Assembly (NCBI RefSeq): GCF_027118995.1
Contig: NZ_CP098242.1
Span: forward strand, 2,209,001-2,273,000
DNA from: Oxalobacter vibrioformis
Lineage (GTDB): Bacteria > Pseudomonadota > Gammaproteobacteria > Burkholderiales > Burkholderiaceae_D
Reading direction: 5' to 3'
Length of the DNA stretch: 64,000 nt
The notes beneath the pieces are model-generated. The model saw only the letters and a list, made by a program, of their open reading frames with translations, was not told the origin of the DNA and made no database searches. A program made the translations under genes and the position numbers. Numbering within the stretch: position 1 is the stretch's first letter; each line of letters starts with the position of its first letter. Positions 31,726 to 39,411 of this stretch are shown here, in pieces.

Positions 31726-33105
31726 TTACGCACACTGTTGCAGCTGCTGCCATGCTTCCAGGACATCATTGTCATCCAATGCTCGCTGGGATTTCTTGCC
31801 TGGTGTTTTTCCTCGTCGGCGAGGTGCTTCTATAGATGTCGGGCCAGCTTGTGAGCGTCTGTTTTCTCGTTTTTCCTGGACAGCCTGTGCCAGCTGAAGA
31901 ACGTGACCAAGCCGTTTGTTTTCCACAATAGCCCCTTGATCTATTTCTGAGAGCCGATCATAGATAACAAAGGGAAGGGGAGTGTTATTCGCCCGTGGTT
32001 CTATCCTTCCATCCGGGTAGTGGTACACATCAATGTAATGTCCTATCAGGCGGCGTGTGGTTTCATTATCTTCAAAGAGGTAAAGTTTTTTGTCGTACTG
32101 GATGGTCAGGCGTTTTGATACACATCGCTGTTCGCGCCAGGTAAAGATGAGATCAAGATCTTCATCATCGCGAAGCGGGCGGTGAGCGTCATTGCTGTGA
32201 CGGGGTTCTTTTGCGAATTTCATATTGTAAATTTGGATAAACTCTTCAGCATAAGCGTTTGCTTCTTCAAGGGTTTTTATTTTTTTCAACCTGAGTTCTT
32301 TCACAAGACGGTCCTGCAAGGTCTGGTGTGCCCGTTCAACACGGCCTTTTGCCTGGCAAGTGTGTGCACAAAATCCTTCTATGTTCAGTTCGTATAAGGC
32401 ACGGCCAAAATGGGTATGGCCTTTGCCGCTGGTGGCCTGTTTTTTGTTCACATGAAAAACGCTTGCCTTGTCGCTGTAAAAGGCCATGGGTTTGCCATGT
32501 TTCTCGACATATTGCCGTGTCGCAACGTAATAGCTCAGGGTGGATTCAGAGCGGGTAAAATGCAAGTGCATGAGGCGGCTGGTCGCATCGTCCACATAAA
32601 CGAGCAGGGTGCATGCTGGTGCCCGATTTTCAAACCAGCGATGGTCACTACCATCAATCTGGATAAGTTCGCCCAGGCAAGCACGCCTGTAACGTGGCTG
32701 CTGAATCTTTGGCGTTCGCATTTTTCGTGGAATCCAGATACCTGAACGCATCATTAATCGCCTGACAGTTTCCTTGGCCAGATGAATGCCATGGGTATCG
32801 GCCAGCTTTTCGCACGCAAGTGTTGGTCCGAAGTCATGGTAATGGTCGCGGATGATTTTAAGCGCCATTTCCTTCAGTTCTCCGGGCAACTGGTTATTGC
32901 TTGGCTTGCCGCGTTTTTTTGAAATAAGACCATACGATCCTTCGTCACGGTATCTTTCAACAAGTCGGCGGACTTGTCTGTCTGACAGTCCGAGCCTGTT
33001 GGCAGCAATGGAAGTGGTCATGTGACGGTCAATGATGGCCTGGATTGTTTTGAGGCGGTTGATTTCTTGCATGCTCACAGTAATAATCTCCGATACGTTT
33101 CTCAT
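31726..33105 (-). CDS. ISNCY-type DDE transposase
   Basis: This 459-residue transposase has an N-terminal helix-turn-helix (MTTSIAANRLGLSDRQVRRL) and a second winged helix (LACEKLADTHGIHLAKETVR). An integrase-type DDE core follows: IQIDGSDHRWFE (Asp), PMAFYSDKASVFHV (Asp) and CQAKGRVERAHQTLQDRLVK (Glu). A C-terminal beta domain (RLTIQYDKKLYLFEDNETTR) and a basic tail close it. It appears intact. The element's terminal repeats lie 65 bases beyond its start on one side but 3 kb beyond its stop on the other. Confidence 0.88.
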   Translation of the reverse strand: MRNVSEIITVSMQEINRLKTIQAIIDRHMTTSIAANRLGLSDRQVRRLVERYRDEGSYGLISKKRGKPSNNQLPGELKEMALKIIRDHYHDFGPTLACEKLADTHGIHLAKETVRRLMMRSGIWIPRKMRTPKIQQPRYRRACLGELIQIDGSDHRWFENRAPACTLLVYVDDATSRLMHLHFTRSESTLSYYVATRQYVEKHGKPMAFYSDKASVFHVNKKQATSGKGHTHFGRALYELNIEGFCAHTCQAKGRVERAHQTLQDRLVKELRLKKIKTLEEANAYAEEFIQIYNMKFAKEPRHSNDAHRPLRDDEDLDLIFTWREQRCVSKRLTIQYDKKLYLFEDNETTRRLIGHYIDVYHYPDGRIEPRANNTPLPFVIYDRLSEIDQGAIVENKRLGHVLQLAQAVQEKRENRRSQAGPTSIEAPRRRGKTPGKKSQRALDDNDVLEAWQQLQQCA

Positions 33106-33339
33106 TGAAATGTCTCCTGTGCTGACGTGGGTCTATCAGGATACTTCCTTGTTTTATAAGGAAGAAAGCGGACATTTCTACTTGGCTATATTCGGACATT
33201 ACTACTTAGCCGCTACATATGAATTTCGCATAACAGACGTTATGTTAAATTGTGGTGGCACATAAATTATGCTGTATTTATAAAATATGTCCTGTATAAT
33301 GTGCAAAAACAAATACTATTTTATGCGGGGTAAAACAGG

Positions 33340-33594
33340 ATGACAGGCGCAGAATTCAAGGCGGCATTGCGGGAACTGGGCTGGAAACAGGCAGATATTT
33401 GCCGGAAGATGGAGTTGCACAGGAACACAGTAAGTGCCTGGGCAGCCTCTGGACCGCCGACATGGGCAAGAGAATACCTACAGGCCATGCTGGCTATCAA
33501 GACACTGCATGAGCTCTTTGTGAAGGCGCCACCTGTAGAGCGTCGGCAGAGCATGCTTGAGGAAAGTGAATCGCAGGAGGATAACGCGCTCTGA
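33340..33594 (+). CDS. Small XRE/Cro-type DNA-binding protein
   Basis: This 84-residue protein is mostly one helix-turn-helix: FKAALRELGWKQADICRKME then LHRNTVSAWAASGPP. GGGTAAAACAGG precedes the ATG. It is the first element gene right of the nested transposon and may be the regulator of the replication operon. The C-terminal tail is acidic. Its target is unknown. A TATAAT (33295-33300) lies 40 bases upstream. Confidence 0.7.
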   Translation: MTGAEFKAALRELGWKQADICRKMELHRNTVSAWAASGPPTWAREYLQAMLAIKTLHELFVKAPPVERRQSMLEESESQEDNAL

Positions 33595-33698
33595 AGAGGT
33601 TTTAACCGTGCCTGACGGTATCAGGAAAAGCGGCAGTTCAAGGTGTTGGAGCACCTTGGCTGCCTGACCATAATCACTACTGAAAAGGAGTAGCAGCT

Positions 33699-34010
33699 AT
33701 GGCTAAAAACCATTCTACACAAAACAGGCCGAAAGCAAAATTGCACCAGGCAAAGACCACGCATTGCGGCTTTTTCACGTTCAATAAAGACCACCCAGAA
33801 TTATTTGCCGTTAACCCCGGGGTACCCGTTACCGTCGCACTGGACGAGGCCGGAAATTTCGTTTCAACAGCGCGAAATATCGCTCATTCTGCATTTTGCA
33901 ACCCTGATGCAGATTCCATGTACAGCATTTACTGCCTCCTTGAAATGGCAATGGCCGTCATTGAAACGGCGAATCATTCGCTGAAAATGGAGGTGTGCCA
34001 TGAGCAATGA
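33699..34010 (+). CDS. DUF3077-like protein, copy 1
   Basis: This 103-residue protein has the DUF3077-type core LFAVNPGVPVTVALDEAGNF (about 46-65), then a helix with YSIYCLLEMAMAVIETANHS. DUF3077 proteins are small, common in pseudomonads and betaproteobacteria and of unknown function. AAAGGAG precedes the ATG. The next gene is a paralogue overlapping by 11 bases. No DNA-binding motif or membrane segment is seen. Confidence 0.65.
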   Translation: MAKNHSTQNRPKAKLHQAKTTHCGFFTFNKDHPELFAVNPGVPVTVALDEAGNFVSTARNIAHSAFCNPDADSMYSIYCLLEMAMAVIETANHSLKMEVCHEQ

Positions 34011-34278
34011 CAAAGCCGTGAAGCGCACCTTGCAGGAACACGCATTTTTTCACTGTAATTCGCAGCATGACAGCTTGTTCGCCGTTCGGGAAAACGTGCC
34101 AATCACCGATGCTTTAGCCCAAGTGTCATGCCTTCTCTCTTCCGCTACCAGTGTTGTCCAGTGCAATGACAGCCCTTGCGGTGCAGATTGGGCTGTGGTT
34201 CATTTGATCGATATGGCCCAGGCAGTAGTAGAGGCTGTAAATGCAAGTTTGCTGAAGCAAGAGGCCATGAATAATTAA
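34000..34278 (+). CDS. DUF3077-like protein, copy 2
   Basis: This 92-residue protein is a paralogue of the preceding gene: LFAVRENVPITDALAQVSCL, then a helix ending VVHLIDMAQAVVEAVNASLL. It overlaps copy 1 by 11 bases (a GGAGGTG site lies inside copy 1), so the two may form a heteromer. Function unknown. An inverted repeat, AACTGCGCC at 34290 and GGCGCAGTT at 34339, lies between this gene and the next and may be a structured leader or terminator. Confidence 0.65.
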   Translation: MSNDKAVKRTLQEHAFFHCNSQHDSLFAVRENVPITDALAQVSCLLSSATSVVQCNDSPCGADWAVVHLIDMAQAVVEAVNASLLKQEAMNN

Positions 34279-34373
34279 AATTTCAAAATAACTGCGCCTA
34301 CTTCGACGAGAGGAAAAACCGGGAATATCCTATCCGGCCGGCGCAGTTTTCCACTACCAAGGAGAGAAGTTTT

Positions 34374-34970
34374 ATGGATGAAGAAAGAAAAAAGCACTGG
34401 CTGAGAAGGGATGCGTGGGAGGGGTGGCAGGCTGCAAGTTTGCTACATGGTTATGACCCAACTATTGATGCTCTGGCGCGTGCTGCACACGATGGCGATT
34501 TTAAAGCCGTTTTTTCCGACACGCTTCAATTGCTTTCTGATGCTGCCGCAATGGGTAAACTGAAGGAGGAAACAAACAGATCAAGTTTCATTGAAAATTT
34601 GAATTTTATTTTATATCCAAATTACAACAAACTTTATTACCCGAAAGAGATAATCAAATGGGCCGCCGATAAGGACTTTCCTGATTTCCCTTTTACCATG
34701 GCAGACGTTAATAAAAAAGAGATAAATAGTGATTCTATCGATACTGGAAATCACAAATGGCCGTGGGGCGACTACGAGACGGATCTGCTACGAAGACTTG
34801 AGCAAGCTGCTCGGAATTTTTGGACGACTTACGATCCAGAAGACCCATCCACTGCTCCCACAAATAAGCAAGTAGAGGATTGGTTAAAAGAGCAGGGCGT
34901 AGCGGACCGAACCGCCGAAATCATGGCGACAATCCTTCGCGCAGACGGCTTGCGGACTGGCCCGAGATAA
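34374..34970 (+). CDS. Conserved hypothetical protein of integrative elements
   Basis: This 198-residue protein has two parts. The N-terminus (LRRDAWEGWQAASLLHGYDP) is helical. The C-terminal 70 residues (WPWGDYETDLLRRLEQAARN, then STAPTNKQVEDWLKEQGV and ILRADGLRTGPR) match a domain I have seen repeatedly on prophages and genomic islands. It is predicted to bind DNA through its last helices. AAGGAGAGAAG precedes the ATG. Lower GC in the middle. No function can be named. Confidence 0.65.
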   Translation: MDEERKKHWLRRDAWEGWQAASLLHGYDPTIDALARAAHDGDFKAVFSDTLQLLSDAAAMGKLKEETNRSSFIENLNFILYPNYNKLYYPKEIIKWAADKDFPDFPFTMADVNKKEINSDSIDTGNHKWPWGDYETDLLRRLEQAARNFWTTYDPEDPSTAPTNKQVEDWLKEQGVADRTAEIMATILRADGLRTGPR

Positions 34971-35126
34971 TAATTACCCGCGCCCATTTATTATAGTATT
35001 TTCGCGGCTTTCAGAGCATTTTGCGAGTTACCCGCACCCCGTTGGCGCGGTGAACTGCGACTATTTTTTCTTAAAATCATGTGAATAATAGATAACCGTG
35101 TCCACCACTCTTAGGAGAAAACAAGC

Positions 35127-35363
35127 ATGGCTATCCAAAACATCAAGCCGCAAGTAATCAATCCTGATGGCCTGTACAGGATGAAACAGATCACAAAGGG
35201 CGACCCGTCAAAAGGTGTTGCTCCCATTTTCCCCTTTTCCGATTCAACCTTTTTACGGAAGGTTGCAGCAAAAGAGATTGGGCAGCCAATCAGGAATGGA
35301 TCTATGACATTTTGGCGCGGTAGTGACCTGATAGCTTTCCAGAAAAAACTGCTGGGATCGTGA
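35127..35363 (+). CDS. AlpA/excisionase-like regulator
   Basis: This 78-residue protein has the MerR/AlpA-type layout GLYRMKQITKGDPSKGVAPI, FPFSDSTFLRKVAAKEIGQP and a SMTFWRGSDLIAFQKKL end. That is a winged helix with the W-R-x-x-D-I end found in AlpA proteins, which control integrase expression and excision in P4-like elements. The start is preceded by TTAGGAGAAAACAAGC. It likely acts at the GGGGGTA sites at the ends; inference. Confidence 0.65.
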   Translation: MAIQNIKPQVINPDGLYRMKQITKGDPSKGVAPIFPFSDSTFLRKVAAKEIGQPIRNGSMTFWRGSDLIAFQKKLLGS

Positions 35364-35372
35364 GGTGGCGCC

Positions 35373-35504
35373 ATGTCCCCTATGGATCTTATGAAAATGG
35401 CCCGGCAGATCGGCAAGCTGAAGTCACCTGATGCCAGGCGTTGGCAAGCGCATTTGCTTTGCCGGTCGCTGATCGCCATGCTGCGATGCTCGGAGGTCCT
35501 ATGA
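35373..35504 (+). CDS. Small hypothetical protein before the replication gene
   Basis: This 43-residue frame reads MSPMDLMKMARQIGKLKSPD and ends LCRSLIAMLRCSEVL. It starts 10 bases after the AlpA-like gene behind GAGGTGG, and its TGA overlaps the ATG of the next gene (ATGA). The tight packing suggests it is translated, at least as a coupling peptide. No function can be named. Confidence 0.5.
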   Translation: MSPMDLMKMARQIGKLKSPDARRWQAHLLCRSLIAMLRCSEVL

Positions 35505-36178
35505 GCTTCAAGGTGATGACATGGGCGTCCAGGCAAAAGGTTGGCGGTTCATCTGCAAAGGCCCTGCTTCTTGTCATGGCCAACCTGGCTGATGATCAGG
35601 GCATTTGCTACCCCTCGCAGCGGTATCTCTCCGAAGTCCTGGAGCAAAACATAAAGACCGTTCAGAAGAATATCAAGTTTCTTCAGGAAAATGGTTTTCT
35701 GGTTGATACCGGAAAAAGAGTCGGGGGTACAAAATCTGTCATCGTTTATCAGCTTTCAATGTCGAAAGCACCACCAAAAACGGATGAGTTAAATACCCCC
35801 AAAGTTGGAGTACCTCCAAAAACGGAGTACGCCCTAAATTACCCGGAAGCACCCCCTATTTTACCGAGAAGCACCCCCAAAAACGGGGTACGGACACAAA
35901 AGGAATATAAAGGGAATAGAGATAGTGCTGCGCGAGGTACTCGCTTGCCTGATGACTGGCAACCATCAGAAGAGATGATTTCCTACTGTCGACAAAAAAG
36001 ACCTGATCTTGATCCACATGAAGTTGGAGAAAGGTTCCGGGACTTTTGGCTATCAAAGCCAGGGAAGGACGGCAGAAAAGCCGATTGGGCCGCTACCTGG
36101 AGAAATTGGGTAAGGAATGAGCGTCAGGGTACGGCAACACCATCAGCTGCGAACGTCAGGCCTTGGGAGTTGCCATGA
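35501..36178 (+). CDS. Replication initiator-like winged-helix protein
   Basis: This 225-residue protein starts MSFKVMTWASRQKVGGSSAK, followed by a winged helix (CYPSQRYLSEVLEQNIKTVQ). This pattern is shared by phage O-like and RepA-N-like initiators. A disordered Pro/Lys linker leads to a C-terminal DnaT-like domain (SEEMISYCRQKRPDLDPHEV, DWAATWRNWVRNE). I start at 35501, behind GGAGG and coupled to the upstream peptide, not at an upstream frame to 35441. It probably binds the element's origin and recruits the helicase encoded two genes on. Confidence 0.75.
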   Translation: MSFKVMTWASRQKVGGSSAKALLLVMANLADDQGICYPSQRYLSEVLEQNIKTVQKNIKFLQENGFLVDTGKRVGGTKSVIVYQLSMSKAPPKTDELNTPKVGVPPKTEYALNYPEAPPILPRSTPKNGVRTQKEYKGNRDSAARGTRLPDDWQPSEEMISYCRQKRPDLDPHEVGERFRDFWLSKPGKDGRKADWAATWRNWVRNERQGTATPSAANVRPWELP

Positions 36179-36519
36179 TCGGCCATCAGCAAATCATCAG
36201 GGCAAGACAGCAGGGGAAAAAGCCATCACTGGTTTTGGTTGAGTACGGAGAAGAACCGCCCAAAGCAGAGTGGGACTTCCAGCACCCAGAGAAACAGCTT
36301 CTCTACGGACTTCACCCCACTGTCTACATCAGAGAAGGTCTTGTACCTGATACCCGGTTTCTATCCGGCTGCAAGGTCGCTTTCAACTGCAACAGGATTA
36401 CCAGGGAAGCAAAGGAAACCGTGCAGAAGATCATTTCATATCAGCCCGAAATGCTGCTCTTCATGGACAGGAAAACCCAGCAACTGGGCATGTGGAGAAA
36501 CGGAAAATGGGAAACATGA
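36175..36519 (+). CDS. Hypothetical protein in the replication operon
   Basis: I do not recognise this 114-residue protein. It reads MIGHQQIIRARQQGKKPSLV near the start, with HPTVYIREGLVPDTRFLSGC in the middle and predicted alpha/beta structure. Both ends overlap neighbouring genes (ATGA at 36175 and 36516), so it is part of a tightly coupled operon between initiator and helicase. Such positions often hold helicase-loading or primase-helper proteins; not shown here. Confidence 0.6.
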   Translation: MIGHQQIIRARQQGKKPSLVLVEYGEEPPKAEWDFQHPEKQLLYGLHPTVYIREGLVPDTRFLSGCKVAFNCNRITREAKETVQKIISYQPEMLLFMDRKTQQLGMWRNGKWET

Positions 36520-37403
36520 AAAACATACTCGTTGATGACGATATCGACTTTGACTACTACCTGAGCGAGACAGACGCCGCAGAGAAAGTGCGGCCGGCAT
36601 CAGGCTACCTGAATGAAGTTATGCACGTCCTGGCGCCGGCACAGGACGCACCGAGAAACCCGCGCATGCCCTTTGCCAACTGCTTCGTGGAGTTTCGCCC
36701 TGGTGAAGTTACCCTTTGGGCCGGTGAAAACGGGTCCGGCAAGTCCATGCTGCAGGGGCAGGTTATGGCCGGGCTTTCCGAAAAGCAGGGAGTCTGCATT
36801 GCCAGCTTTGAAATGAAACCACCCATGACACTGGCAAGAATTGTCCGGCAGGTCACACAGCACGGTAAGCCATCAAAGGAAAAAGTCAGGGAATGGCTTG
36901 ATTCAACACAGGGCAAGCTCTGGCTGTACGATCAGCAGGGCACCACCGATGCACGGCGCATGATCGCCGTTGTGAAGCATTGCGCGGAAAGACTGAACTG
37001 CAAACATATCGCGATTGACAGCCTCATGAAGTGCGTGAGAGGCGAGGATGATTACAACGGCCAGAAAGCGTTTGTAGATGATCTTACGGCCGCTGCACGT
37101 GACTATAACGTTCACATCCACCTGGTAGCGCACATGCGCAAGAGCAACAACGAAAGGGGCATGCCCGGAAAAATGGATATCAAAGGTACCGGCGCCATTA
37201 CTGACCTGGTGGATAACGTCATCATCCTATGGAGAAACCGCCAGAAGGAAAAAGATGCTGAGGCTGGCAAAGAGGTAAATCGCAACGATCCTGACACCGT
37301 CCTGATCTGTGAGAAACAGCGTAACGGTGATTGGGAGGGGCGAACAAAGCTTTACTTCAGCCGTACCAGCATGCGCTACTCCGATGTGCCGAGAGTTGTG
37401 TAA
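36516..37403 (+). CDS. RecA-fold replicative helicase (DnaB/RepA-like)
   Basis: This 295-residue protein has Walker A GENGSGKSM near residue 72 and Walker B CKHIAIDSLMK near 165. HIHLVAHMRKSN and TGAITDLVDNVIILWRNRQK follow, the DnaB/RepA motifs H3 and H4 with the basic finger. It lacks a primase domain, so it resembles plasmid RepA or phage ring helicases that rely on a host or separate primase. The ATG at 36516 is coupled to the upstream gene; 36507 is an alternative. It unwinds DNA at the element's origin. Confidence 0.8.
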   Translation: MKNILVDDDIDFDYYLSETDAAEKVRPASGYLNEVMHVLAPAQDAPRNPRMPFANCFVEFRPGEVTLWAGENGSGKSMLQGQVMAGLSEKQGVCIASFEMKPPMTLARIVRQVTQHGKPSKEKVREWLDSTQGKLWLYDQQGTTDARRMIAVVKHCAERLNCKHIAIDSLMKCVRGEDDYNGQKAFVDDLTAAARDYNVHIHLVAHMRKSNNERGMPGKMDIKGTGAITDLVDNVIILWRNRQKEKDAEAGKEVNRNDPDTVLICEKQRNGDWEGRTKLYFSRTSMRYSDVPRVV

Positions 37404-37415
37404 GGCAAGGATCTG

Positions 37416-37694
37416 ATGGAAAACGGCAAAAAACAGGAGGTGGAAGTCTTTGATGAAGAAGGGAATTTACTTGACCCTGCCCCCCTTCCAAAGATCGACC
37501 TGCATGACGCTCACGCCATCCGAAGGGAGTTGGGATCTGTGTACCGGGACATGCGCTCCGGCCGCATTGAAACACAGGAAGGCACCAGGCTGGCCTATGT
37601 CCTGGACATGATACGCAAAGCGTATGACACCAGCGTTTTACAGGAGCGCGTGGAATTTCTGGAAAGAGCAATCGAAAGGAGAAAGAAAAAATGA
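37416..37694 (+). CDS. Hypothetical protein, replication operon
   Basis: This 92-residue protein has a short N-terminal extended part and a long helical second half (GSVYRDMRSGRIETQEGTRL...YDTSVLQERVEFLERAIERR), suggesting a coiled coil ending in a basic KKK tail. Similar small proteins accompany helicase genes on phage and islands. It lies 12 bases after the helicase and overlaps the next gene (ATGA). Role unknown. Confidence 0.6.
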   Translation: MENGKKQEVEVFDEEGNLLDPAPLPKIDLHDAHAIRRELGSVYRDMRSGRIETQEGTRLAYVLDMIRKAYDTSVLQERVEFLERAIERRKKK

Positions 37695-38215
37695 AGACGG
37701 ACCGTATTTCAAAGCTGTATGACGGGCTTAATAGTGAGGAACTTGCCGTACTGCGCTTTAATAGCTACATCGATGCGAGCGAGCTTGAAGAAAAGCGTAT
37801 TATTGACGCTATACCAAGATTCACGTTTGAAAAACCAATAACTGACCCTGCCTATTGGCGACATCTGACGGCCATAAGCGCATTTGCAGCAGCATGGGGC
37901 ATTTCTTACTGGAAGTTGATGGCAGGCCGTTATATTGCCAATACAACGCTTTTATTTGATGGTGTCAGTGACGAGCAATTCAATGAGGCATTTTCCAACA
38001 TAGGTGTTGCTGAATCCCGGTTACTGGCACTGGAAAATGTGCTAGTGATTTTATGCGATAAGTATGGAATTAAGGCGGACACTGTAAGGATAGCTGCTGG
38101 AGGCGTACCCACTTCTTCACTTGATCCAAAGGAGATTTTTATGCTCGATATTAAACCGGATCTTGAATACCAGGAAGAAATGCAGTCCGCTTTTGAGCAA
38201 CTGCTAAGCGAATAA
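37691..38215 (+). CDS. Hypothetical protein, end of replication operon
   Basis: I do not recognise this 174-residue protein. It starts MKTDRISKLYDGLNSEELAV. A hydrophobic patch (HLTAISAFAAAWGISYWKLM) near 60-80 is amphipathic rather than a clear membrane segment, and the C-terminus is acidic. GGAGAAAG lies before the ATG. It overlaps the upstream gene by 4 bases and probably ends the operon; the gene after it lies on the other strand. Confidence 0.6.
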   Translation: MKTDRISKLYDGLNSEELAVLRFNSYIDASELEEKRIIDAIPRFTFEKPITDPAYWRHLTAISAFAAAWGISYWKLMAGRYIANTTLLFDGVSDEQFNEAFSNIGVAESRLLALENVLVILCDKYGIKADTVRIAAGGVPTSSLDPKEIFMLDIKPDLEYQEEMQSAFEQLLSE

Positions 38216-38255
38216 GCTGTCACGGCAACTTTTACCAAAGCAGGGGAATCTTGTT

Positions 38256-38426
38256 TTATTTTTCCGGAGTATCAGTATTTTCCTGATCGGTAAGTGATGC
38301 TTTCGGAAAATCCGAAATGCAGTACCCATTTTCCTCAAGAATCTTCTCTGCGATTATCTCAGCCAGGAACCTTATTAATTTTTGTTGTGCTCGCACTTGG
38401 CGTTCTGATGGCGTTTCTGAAAACAT
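38256..38426 (-). CDS. Small helical protein (56 residues)
   Basis: The minus strand from the ATG at 38426 encodes MFSETPSERQVRAQQKLIRF, then LAEIIAEKILEENGYCISDF and a polar tail. The middle is one amphipathic helix. AGAGGAATT right before the ATG is a good ribosome binding site. It is a small gene in a gap of about 410 bases that would otherwise look empty. Similar short AEIIAE-type helical proteins occur on integrative elements. Function unknown. Confidence 0.55.
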   Translation of the reverse strand: MFSETPSERQVRAQQKLIRFLAEIIAEKILEENGYCISDFPKASLTDQENTDTPEK

Positions 38427-38626
38427 AATTCCTCTACTTAAAATTCTATGATAGCCAGTTTATTGAAATAGGAAGACTGCCGGCCAAAGGGAGGATTTCG
38501 GCTCCCTGTTCTACAAATTCCGCAAAAAGGCTATCCTGCTTTCATAATCTGCTTCCACGCTAGCATATGAGATAATCACATGTACCAATAATTCTGGTGT
38601 TTCATTAATATTAATAAGGAGAAAAG

Positions 38627-38944
38627 ATGGCTCGCTGGACTCAAACAATAATAGACATGACAAAAATGGCAGAAATTCCTCAAAAATTAGTTGCCAGTTC
38701 TCTGTGTAGCATTGCCTTGGAAAATGGCGAGGTAATTCAGGGAGTGTTGCGCGGCCTTAACATAGGAAATAACGCTGGTGAAGGGGGCGTTTGGAGATAT
38801 TACGGAGATGTTAGGATTACCACAATAGATCACGTTGATTTCGTGATTGATATTCTAGATATTAAATATGTCACTGACATATGGAGTCAAGCTCTTGCAG
38901 AGGAATATGAAAAGCGCGGGCTTATTTCAATATATAAAGGGTAA
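38627..38944 (+). CDS. Hypothetical protein near right end of element
   Basis: I do not recognise this 105-residue protein. It starts MARWTQTIIDMTKMAEIPQK, is mixed alpha/beta with a Gly-rich turn (GLNIGNNAGEGGVWRYYGD) and ends in a helix with IWSQALAEEYEKRG. It has lower GC than the chromosome, AAGGAGAAAAG before the ATG and no neighbours within 200 bases. It may be cargo of the element; no role can be given. Confidence 0.55.
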   Translation: MARWTQTIIDMTKMAEIPQKLVASSLCSIALENGEVIQGVLRGLNIGNNAGEGGVWRYYGDVRITTIDHVDFVIDILDIKYVTDIWSQALAEEYEKRGLISIYKG

Positions 38945-39048
38945 ATTCACATTCGAAAAACACCTCTAGCAGCCTTGATTAGGTGAAGGGAATGAGTGTT
39001 TCTTAGCGGTATTTGCTCCCTTATTTCATCAAAGCATCAAATCAAAAT

Positions 39049-39143
39049 GGGGGTATTTCTGGGGGTATATTTAAAAATCGAATGTAAGAATGTCAGTATT
39101 CATGCGCCTTATTGCAGACTATTCGATGCGCCCCCTTGCACCA
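39049..39143. promoter_or_regulatory. Right end of the element: GGGGGTA pair and attR-like site
   Basis: GGGGGTA at 39049 and 39061 repeats the left-end pair, including the following TATTT. CCCCCTTGCACCA (39131-39143) copies the tRNA-Leu 3' end with a missing C. Confidence 0.55.
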
Positions 39144-39185
39144 TTTTATTTCCAGCTGTGTTGATAGCCAGCTGGAAATAAAATG
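39142..39185. repeat. 17-base-pair perfect hairpin at the right end
   Basis: CATTTTATTTCCAGCTG (39142-39158) and its exact complement (39169-39185) enclose a 10-base loop. It starts on the last two bases of the attR-like site. No T-run follows. Confidence 0.65.
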
Positions 39186-39411
39186 TGTTGTTGCACAGGC
39201 TGTCTGCGTACCTTGATGGCAGACATAGTGTAGAAATCCCGCCTTGCTTTCCCGATTCTGCGTTTTATCAAGCCTCTTGCGGGCGAAATAGCGCACACTA
39301 TTCCGTTTTGAAAAACACCTTTTAAACTTTCTGATCCGGCCCCATGTATTCATAGGGGAGCTGAAAGGCGTTCTTTCAGTTCTGGATCAATCAACCCGTG
39401 AGGAAAGACAT
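39186..39411. other. Gene-free stretch right of the element
   Basis: No supported gene. The stretch holds the promoter region of the next gene and a GAAAGGCGTTCTTTC imperfect hairpin near 39362-39376. Confidence 0.3.

Larger units (their letters stand above)
28671..33212. mobile_element. ISNCY-type transposon carrying arsR-arsM-DUF4238
   Basis: Each end has two copies of a GGCTAAGTAGAAATGTCC-like repeat, about 25 bases apart and reading inward: AAATGTCC at 28678 and 28703 on the left, GGACATT at 33170 and 33194 on the right. No such end lies next to the transposase stop at 31726, so the unit seems to be 4.5 kb and to include four other genes. ACTTAGC flanks both sides but may belong to the repeats. 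Confidence 0.55.
27136..39143 (+). mobile_element. 12-kb integrative element in tRNA-Leu
   Basis: The left attachment site is the tRNA 3' end (CCCCCCTTCGCACCA, 27136-27150). A degenerate copy, CCCCCTTGCACCA, lies at 39131-39143. Next to both ends are paired GGGGGTA sites. The cargo is an integrase, an AlpA-like regulator, a replication operon with a RecA-fold helicase, several small unknown genes and a nested transposon. There are no capsid, terminase or conjugation genes, so it looks like a satellite or a minimal self-replicating element. Confidence 0.65.

Noticed and set aside
33295..33300. Promoter for the small XRE-type gene
   Set aside because: TATAAT is present but no matching -35 at 16-18 bases, so it is noted only in the gene entry.
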